Positions 57,189 to 64,000 of a DNA stretch of 64,000 nucleotides are shown here, one piece after another; position 1 is the first letter of the stretch; each line of letters opens with the position of its first letter. The stretch lies in NCBI RefSeq assembly GCF_910592395.1, contig NC_088323.1, positions 9,798,001 to 9,862,000 on the forward strand. The letters are read 5' to 3'. The DNA is from Lineus longissimus. Lineage: Eukaryota; Nemertea; Pilidiophora; Heteronemertea; Lineidae. The notes beneath the pieces are model-generated. The model was not told where the DNA came from. It was given only the letters and a program-made list of their open reading frames with translations, and did no database searches. A program made the translations under genes and the position numbers.

Positions 57189-57736
57189 ATGGATGCGGCA
57201 CAACTAGCAGAGGCAAACCGTCGGTTAGCGGAGACTTTGGCTACGGCCTTGGGCAATCTTCGTCTGCGGCAAGCACCCACGGTAAAACTTTCAAAATTCT
57301 ATGGCACACCCAAAAAACCTGGTGATCCAACGTTAAGGGAATGGCTAGAGGAGGTGGATGTTTATGCGCGCCAGCTTGGTTACAATAATGCTAGAAAGGC
57401 TGCGGCGTTAGTGGATCATCTTGGGGGGTCAGCTCGTTAGGAGATTTTATGCCATCCTGAGGGTTTATGTAATGATTATGATGGGGTGGCCGAATCTTGA
57501 CTGCCAGTTTCGCCCCACCGGAGACTGTGTCATCGCTTAGTTCAGCTTTCCATGCAAGGGGTCAGCTTGAGGATGAGTCCCTGTTGGATTTTAGTCGTGC
57601 ATTAATGCGTCTGTATGGTAGAATGCGGGAAGCCGCTGTCGCTGGGGCTGAGCGAGATGCCATAGTCGTGTTGCGTAACAACGCCGGAATAGAGGGAGGC
57701 ACCGTAACCCCAACCGGTTGCCGAGATCTGTCTTAG
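57189..57736 (+). pseudogene. gag: Gag remnant of the young LTR element
   Basis: ATG 57189 starts MDAAQLAEANRRLAETLATA, then VKLSKFYGTPKKPGDPTLREW and ARKAAALVDHLGGSAR, a capsid-type domain as in PNMA-related and Gypsy gags. A TAG stops it at 57438-57440. After another stop and a short loss near 57495, the homology goes on in another frame as FHARGQLEDESLLDFSRALM and RLYGRMREAAVAGAE, to about 57690. A nearby stop ends it at 57736. Gag cannot be made whole here. A young insertion with an old, broken gag means the source copy was already defective. Confidence 0.8.
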
Positions 57737-58780
57737 GACAATAAGCCACTTCTCAATTCATTCTTCCTGTTGCAGCCAGTAACATTCTTGTCTTTCACTC
57801 CTAGTACTGGTACTCATGTTGCTTTAGTTATTGGTAAATTTTGGCCAGGGCTGAGACGTTGGTTGTCTGTGAAATCATAGGGTGCTTCTTGCTGTCAGAT
57901 CAGGTGATTTGTGGGATTTGCGAGCTTATAGAAGCTGGATCCTGGTTAAATTGTAAACATTGTGAGTGCCTCTGGCAAGAGCTCTGCTAGTAGGAAGCTC
58001 CATGCTTACAATTGGTTGACTTTGGGTGCCACCAACATTTGTCTCATAAGTAAAAATTGGTCGTGGACTTTGGGAGCCACTAAAGCTGTCTGACAGATTT
58101 AAAGATTTTGGACTTTGGGAGCCAATAAATAGGTGTGGACTTTGGGAGCCACTGTGGACTTTGGGTGCCACAAAATCTGTCTGGTAGGATTGACCGTCGT
58201 GGACTTTGGGGGCCACTATACTTGTTTGGCAGATGTCAACTGTCGTCAACTTTGGACATTGCTGGGTCTGACAGTTTCAGCATCAGGGACAGTAGATTTC
58301 GTAGATTTTGGAAGCCTTGACAATCTAAGATGAGTGCCACTATTGGGGGCAATAGTGCTGGTTAAAACAGGGAAGGGTTGGCATTGAAGTTATAAGACAT
58401 ATGAAGAATAGATAGCCTAGATTATAAGGGGGCTATTGGTGTTGACAAGAAGTTCTGTTGTTGTGTAAATTAGGAATCATAGTTATTAAAGGGTTAATAA
58501 TTTAGTATTTTTCCATTTTAAAGGGTTTAAAATGGTTCAGTATTTTTCAATGGGTATGTTTTATCCAAGTAGTCACTGAAGGAGTAATCTACAGTCAATT
58601 TTTGTGTAGTATTTGGAATGGTCCAAATTTGAATTGTACTACAGGTGACAGGAGGATGTTTTAAGGTAGAATTCAAATATTAATAGTTGGTATGATTATT
58701 TGAGACTTCATTTTGTGAAATGTAAGTCCGTAGCTACAGGGTTTAGAGGCTACTCTGTACGCCATAGTTGTGCGTGTAAG
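57737..58780 (+). other. Interior of the LTR element; GGACTTTGGGTGCCAC repeats
   Basis: From 58017 to about 58260 the motif GGACTTTGGGAGCCACT or GGACTTTGGGTGCCAC occurs about seven times at irregular spacing, often followed by TGTCTG. A further copy lies at 59762-59778, beyond the MITE. No coding frame is present. Confidence 0.6.
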
Positions 58781-59552
58781 CAGTGACTGCCTTTTGAGGC
58801 GCGCGCCCGCGCACCATCGCGCGCCTCAATTTTTTTTAGGTGAATGAAACATCGCGCGCCTGCCCTTTAAAATGCATTAAAAAATCGCGCGCCTAAAAAA
58901 TGATTGCGACGCAGTGGAAAGTGATGCTAATTACACAGGGGTCAGTAAGTCAGACATTTCAATTATCAAACTATTTTTGTGCTAAAGACTAGGCCATGAT
59001 AGACAGAAATTATAGAAACCGGACGCGACTGCCGCAGGTGCACGAGCCGAGATGCAATATTCCCGCCGAAATTATATACTCAAGAGAAGACATACTATAC
59101 CGGTACTCCGACGTCAATCTCGCAGTTCTGGAAATATCTTTGCGGTAGTCTCGCGCGTACCGGATGTAACCCATCAAGCTTTTCTCCTTCAGAGAAATAC
59201 TGCGTTGCGCTCAAGTGCCTTATAAGGCTGTGAACAAAATTAACGTTCGACCAATGAGAAAGCCACATTACCCTGCATACGAGGTTGGACGCGTGATCAC
59301 TTAGTGACAAGTAAAAATAGAATCAGACCACATGTTTCTATATGTCAGAATGCTGCCGTTTGCGCTGTAGTACACGTGTGTTGTCCAAATTTTCGATTTC
59401 AAGCAAGTTTAAGGCCAACCTCGTGTCCACCAGACTAACGTTGTCGATGGATACCAGAAGAAAAGTTGGTTGGTGGTAAAAAAAACAGTGCACCTAGGAT
59501 TTTATGGTGCACTGAAAACCATGCACCTGGCTTTTTCAAAAGGCAGTCACTG
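58781..59552. mobile_element. 772-bp hAT-like MITE inside the LTR element
   Basis: The ends CAGTGACTGCCTTTTGA (58781-58797) and TCAAAAGGCAGTCACTG (59536-59552) are exact inverted repeats. GTGTAAG flanks both ends (58774-58780, 59553-59559), and moving the border by one base gives 8 bp with one mismatch, the hAT size. The left part has CG-rich ATCGCGCGCCT motifs at about 58818, 58851 and 58884. The right part has GTGCACC repeats. No transposase frame. Confidence 0.9.
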
Positions 59553-59559
59553 GTGTAAG

Positions 59560-60895
59560 AACAATGTAAAAAAAATTAGGAAAACAAACTCTGTCCCAAT
59601 GGTCCAGTTTGGTAAAAATCTGGTAATTGGTCGATTCTGACTGGATGATAATTGGGATTTGCGAGCCTTTGCTGAGTCCCTGTCAGATACTGGGCGCGGC
59701 GTCCAGAAGCATGGTGGACATGCTACAGCGTGGCAGCACGCTAAAATCTGACATAGTATGGTGGACTTTAGGTGCCACTAAAGCATGTAGGACATGCTTA
59801 ATATTATTTGGTTAGTGTTCAAAATTGCCATTTTGGTGTGCAGACTGGGACCAATTGGACAGTGTTTGGAGTAAAGCAATTCGTAATCAAGATTGATAAG
59901 GAATCCTGATCATAAGGGGTTAATCAGGCAAGTTGTAAGCACTTCAAGTGGTATTAATAGATGGTCATCATATTCTGGTATATAGAATCAATCATTGAAT
60001 TCGTTTTGTACTAAAGAAACAACTATTCTAAAATTCTGTAAGGTTGCAGAAATCCCAAGTCTGACGCTATTCGGTAGCATTATTTATTTTAAGACTGGAG
60101 TTTTTGCGGCTTTCATTGTAACAAGCCTCTAATTTTAAGATTTTGGTGGTAATTTACCAACTCTTGGTTCGCGCTGTTACTCAAATAGCTTTTATTTTGA
60201 AGCTAGGGTTGTTCGGGTTTTTGATATCAAATTACTTTGTAAAGCTTAGTTAGGTCGCTGTTACAATCATCCAGTTTCCAAACTCTTCGCGCCACCAAAT
60301 CATTAAAAAAATCCATGTAAAGTTGTATCATTTCAACTCAGAATTTTGTGGCAGTGATCTCATTGTGTTAATTTTATTTCTGAGATAGTTGCTTTAGGGG
60401 TAGATCTCATTGTTCCTTTGAAGCTTCAGCTCAATTTCACTGTTAAAATCACTGTAATAACTTCTTGGATCTGCTCTCTGACCCTGACCTAGATTTTTGT
60501 AAACTCAAGTGGTTTTGGCAGTCTGCCCATTTTAATGTTATTGTTGGCTTCCTGGAAGTTGGCTCTGTGCCAAGTAGGTCAGCTACAATGTAGATTGTAT
60601 AGTCCAGTCATTTTAAGAAACACAAAACTGTTCTGTCTAAAAGTATTTCATTTATTGTCAACTTTTGAAATGTAACTGAGTCGACTATACTGTAATAAAT
60701 TGTTCTTGTTGTTGATAAATAACTCCTGCTCATACAGCTTAGGTTTAAGTGGAAGGCCTTTGCACTTAACTTGGTGCCATGTTTTATATAATTGTAAACT
60801 ACGTGGACCCAGGGTTCTTTCGGTTTTCTTTTGGTATCATGCTGGTCTTTCTTTTGGTTACTTGAGGGCAAGTAACGGTCAAAAACTGGGGGAAT
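59560..60895 (+). other. Interior of the LTR element, right of the MITE; non-coding
   Basis: No frame of interest. The end AAAACTGGGGGAAT just before the 3' LTR is a polypurine-type sequence expected for plus-strand priming. Confidence 0.6.
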
Positions 60896-61574
60896 TGTCG
60901 GGGAGTAGATTTATCTCGTTTCAATTTAAACTGGGTCAACGTGGTCCTATCGTATTTTAAATAATTCCGTAATCTTAGGATAGAGGCGCTGCCTCTTTTT
61001 ACAAATATGTGAAACCGGCGAGCACTGTGATTGGCTGATTGATTCACATTTTCACAAGTTCCTTTCCCGTCCCAATAAAAGGGCGCAACGGGGTTCTCGC
61101 AGGGGAGTCCGAAGCCGAATTTCACAGAAGAAAGACCGCAGTCGAGCCTTTGACAGTGCAGCGCACGTGTTTGAAGTGGGCGGAAGTTGCCCAGGTTCTT
61201 GTACTAAAATGCATCCATGTGGAGTTACGGATGTTTATCTTACTATGTCTTACACCTAGGATCTTGTACTATTAAATTTGTGTAGAGGGAGAAAAGTGTG
61301 ATACTAAAGCCGAAGGCAGTGTAGCAGACGGAGTAGTCCTTGTTCGTGATTGTGTTACTTCAGACACTTGTCTCGTTATGGATTGTCTTCAGCTGGTTGC
61401 GACGTGGAATTGATAATGTCTCCCTAGGCTATCCCTCTCTGATGTGTTGGAGGACTCAGACTTGCACTTGCAGCACTGTATGGGTGTCTCTTAGATACCG
61501 TCGGATCCAAGTAGCATATGCTAGCTACTAAAGAAAACTCGACTCAATTCGAGGAGGTCACCTTTCCCGCGACA
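60896..61574 (+). repeat. 3' LTR
   Basis: Same 679-bp sequence as the 5' LTR, with two substitutions seen by eye: GCGACG for GCTACG and AATTGA for AATGGA, near 61401-61411. Confidence 0.95.
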
Positions 61575-62724
61575 TAAATCCATGTATGACAGTTAGGTCC
61601 AAAGGCTGAACCAAAGAGGTGCAACCAGCGGGAATGTAATCCACTATCAATCCTGCTTCTGTAGCAACATTGCTGAAGTCTTCCGCTAAATGTGGACGAA
61701 ATCTGTCTAGAATTAGCATATTGCTTGCTGGTTCGGCATTTCCTACGATTGGTAAGAGGACATCGTTCAGCCATAGGTCTAGCGTTGCCGCATTCGCCCA
61801 ACCACTTCTTGAAGATGTTACCCTCACATTGTCTGGAATGTCATTGGCCCGCAATGCTCGGATTTCACGCAGAAACCCCGGCTCTCTAAAGATTATCTGC
61901 GCCGGGAGTTTAAGTCCATTGGTTCCGATGCCAAGCGTGACAGGACATCCCAGCCTGTGGTTTCCGCGACTCGTTCGTATATTCACGTTTTTGGTGCCCT
62001 TCTTTTCAGCCATGTATCGTGGTGGGAAGTCAGGCTGCATGAACGTTTCGTTCATGTTTAACAGGGTAGTTACATCCAAATCTCGAACAGTTTCCTGCAC
62101 CCGTCCCTGGAATTCTGCAACACGTGCTGCTGCATCCGCCGGTAATGTTGACGAGTTGGTCTTTGATCTTCTAAACGTAATATTTTTCCGTTTCATGAAT
62201 CCCGCCACGTGCACCCATCCATTGCTTGATTAAAAATCATGGTGCTGAGGCCTTTTGCATATCAGGCTGTCCCTTTCTGCATCTGGCCGATTGCCAAACC
62301 AGTCTCTAAACATTGTTTTCGCATAGTTTCTTAGATCTGATCTAGAGACAGGTAATCCCAATTCTCTGGTACCCGCAAACCCATGGTACACCTGCTGTTC
62401 AACCTCGGGCCATCGTCCATCGTGATCGTTCCGAACTCTCCTCGCATTTGGGACCGTTTCGAGTTGTTCAAGCAGGACATCTTGCGTCCGTATCCAGTCC
62501 GTTAGAGTCGACGTTGGGATATGATACCGTCGCGCATATTCCGTAGCATCCAGTATCCTGCCTTGGGTGATAAGGCCCTCACAATCCAGTACATGTCTCA
62601 CCTTTTCCTGAACGGTGTAGCTTCGATGCTTCCTTGGTAATGGTACATTTCCATCACCTTGCTGCATAGCATAGACATCATAAGCTGTAATTATCACAAC
62701 GTACACTAATGTTTTCTTCATCAT
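61575..62724 (-). pseudogene. pogo/Tigger-like transposase, N-terminal and catalytic part
   Basis: A likely start is ATG 62667 (MQQGDGNVPLPRKHRSYTVQ). The N-terminus carries a psq/CENP-B-type helix-turn-helix (EYARRYHIPTSTLTDWIRTQ) and a second DNA-binding half (WPEVEQQVYHGFAGTRELGL). A single in-frame TAA lies at 62230-62232; the same frame then goes on with WVHVAGFMKRKNITFRRSKT. The DDE_1 core shows NMNETFM, LILDRFRPH (second Asp) and SLVQPLDL (third Asp). The first catalytic Asp is Asn here (codon at 62050-62052, one base from Asp). The LTR element cuts the gene right after VIHGF. The protein would have cut and moved its element at TA sites. Confidence 0.85.
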
Positions 62725-63773
62725 GAGGTCTATGCTCAGAGTGATTCTTACTAGGTTTAGGCTGACTGAATAGGACTAGACAACATTACATCACAAACAT
62801 CCAAGTGACACTTTTCATAGATGTGTCTTTACAAAAAGCTTTGTGCTTTAGAAACAACGAAGACAAGTTCAATTAAAATCTGAATTGTGAATTCCTCCAC
62901 GTTTTTAATAGTGTCTTATCAAACGGAAATGTTTGACAAAAGACCATCATTCTGCTGACGGTCATTTTGTGTGAAATGAACATCGTACGCATGAAATTAA
63001 CCAAAAGCACGTTTGATAACTGCACAGTCAAAGCTTTCAATGGAAGGACTGGCCATGAATTGCAGTTGCTCCATTTGGTACCCCATATGAATATGCTAAT
63101 GATTTAACTTAGGCCTTTTGCGATCTGACCGAACCCGGCTTAATAGAGTCTTCACAGTATTTACATTACAACCGACTCGAAGACTTTTGGTACAATGGAG
63201 GCCAATACCTGAAACCGGGAGCACTGTTCAATTGATTGGTTTTAAGACTGAACACATTATTATAATGATGGGTGGCGTAGACGTTCACTGGATTGGGGTG
63301 TGTGTTAGCCAGGTGATCAAGCTGTTGCATGGTCAAATTCTGAGCGGTTCTTTCCCTGTTTTGGACAGAAATCAAATTTTTCTCGAGCAGTAAAATAACT
63401 ATAGTCCTTCACGTGAAAACCGGTATTTTTTAAATAACCTAAGAAAAAAAATTTAAATTCGCGGTCATTAGTGATTTGGGGGTCTGGTTTGAAATTGTCG
63501 GTTTGGGGTGGCTTTAGGTGCTCGAGGCGAATGCTGCGCTAATTACTGACCTGTATTCATCGCATAAATGAACTGAGTGCCGTAGAAAGAGGAAATCAGT
63601 AAATGCAATGTACTGCAGCATAGAATAACTCATTATGGCTGTAACTGTAGGCCTACATGTGGACATGACCCAAAATGACAGTTGATAGCCTCGTTTCTCC
63701 ATGCGCCGATTCGAACTATCCTACGGAGTGGCCAACCTCAAACGCCTGATATTCACGGTGTACTTCAGTTTTT
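62725..63773. other. No gene recognised
   Basis: No coding motif and no TIR matching the pogo-like gene found. Confidence 0.4.
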
Positions 63774-63897
63774 AGCTCAGCTGACTCAGTCAGCCGAGCT
63801 TGTCAAATAAGTTGTTCAGTGGCGTCCGTCTGTCCATCCATCCATCCATCCATCCATCCATCCATCCATCCATCCATCCATCCATCCATCCATCCAT

Positions 63898-63931
<34 letters not shown>

Positions 63932-63932
63932 G
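63774..63932 (+). repeat. Hairpin head and (CCAT)n microsatellite
   Basis: AGCTCAGCTGACTCAGTCAG and the following CCGAGCT form a hairpin (63774-63800). GTGGCGTCCGTC and about 23 CCAT units (63834-63923) follow. The order hairpin, GTGGCGTCCGTC, microsatellite is the same as at 29038-29132. It may be the start of a related element that runs off the window. Confidence 0.75.
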
Positions 63933-64000
63933 TTAAACACCTGGTGCACATTTTGAATTGAGTAGAGCTAGAGGCCCTCAAATTAGCGTGTGAGTACATC

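Larger units (their letters stand above)
55535..61574 (+). mobile_element. Young non-autonomous LTR retrotransposon, about 6.0 kb
   Basis: Two LTRs of 679 bp bracket 4.7 kb. TAAA is duplicated outside (55531-55534 and 61575-61578). A primer site and a gag remnant fix the orientation as +. There is no protease, RT or integrase anywhere in the interior, so it must have moved with enzymes from another element. It sits inside a pogo-like transposase gene and itself holds a hAT-like MITE (58781-59552). Confidence 0.92.

Noticed and set aside
55678-61531. Pairs of identical 78- and 63-codon frames near 55.7-56.2 kb and 61.0-61.5 kb
   Set aside because: They lie in the two LTRs and repeat because the LTRs are near-identical; no protein evidence.
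61670-62233. Plus-strand 187-codon frame
   Set aside because: Antisense shadow of the pogo-like transposase catalytic core.

Overview
This is nuclear DNA of an animal, most likely an aquatic invertebrate. The coding fragments are split by GT/AG introns. A vertebrate-type telomere repeat (TTAGGG) lies inside the window. The mobile elements belong to metazoan classes: BEL/Pao, Gypsy-type LTR, PIF/Harbinger, Mutator-like, pogo/Tigger-like, hAT-like, non-LTR and a Polinton-type polymerase. I cannot name the species. No rRNA, CRISPR array or operon-like gene block is visible, and no complete host gene can be proven. The window reads as a transposon-rich intergenic or heterochromatin-like region with a few possible host exons.

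Layout. 1-8.3 kb: mostly non-coding, with a cysteine-rich PAN/apple-like exon (2532-2816), a long-TIR MITE (4580-4953) and an unrecognised long reading frame (4989-6111). 8.3-12.1 kb: the end of a non-LTR retrotransposon ORF, a cluster of hairpins and MITEs, and a tRNA-like SINE head. 12.3-17.8 kb: a Polinton-type DNA polymerase B remnant followed by a decayed BEL/Pao gag-protease-RT unit. 20-26 kb: a possible host first exon with promoter motifs (reverse strand), then a decayed LamG-like exon and a PAN-like fragment. 29-30.2 kb: a hairpin-headed repeat. 30.4-34.7 kb: a nearly intact Mutator-like transposase facing a His-Me finger endonuclease-like gene, with two copies of one MITE on either side. 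34.9-40.2 kb: three kinds of tandem repeats, including seven units of about 175 bp and a 1,073-bp unit that contains a complete MITE. 40.4-42.1 kb: a Gypsy-type gag and LTR fragment. 42.9-45.2 kb: PIF/Harbinger transposase plus a broken Myb-like partner gene. 47.6-53.5 kb: a second PIF/Harbinger element whose own TIRs are visible. Its transposase has been split by a tandemly duplicated repeat, and the second copy of that repeat carries a solo LTR and a small MITE. 55.2-62.7 kb: a pogo-like transposase gene interrupted by a young 6-kb LTR element, which itself contains a hAT-like MITE.

How the pieces relate. Most genes here are mobile-element genes, and the elements sit in one another in readable order. 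Two Harbinger loci keep the expected pair of a Myb-like DNA-binding protein and a DDE transposase in convergent orientation. The 30-34 kb locus has the same convergent layout but pairs a Mutator-like transposase with a His-Me finger protein, and it is the best candidate for an under-described system. All family calls come from reading motifs by eye, with no database search.
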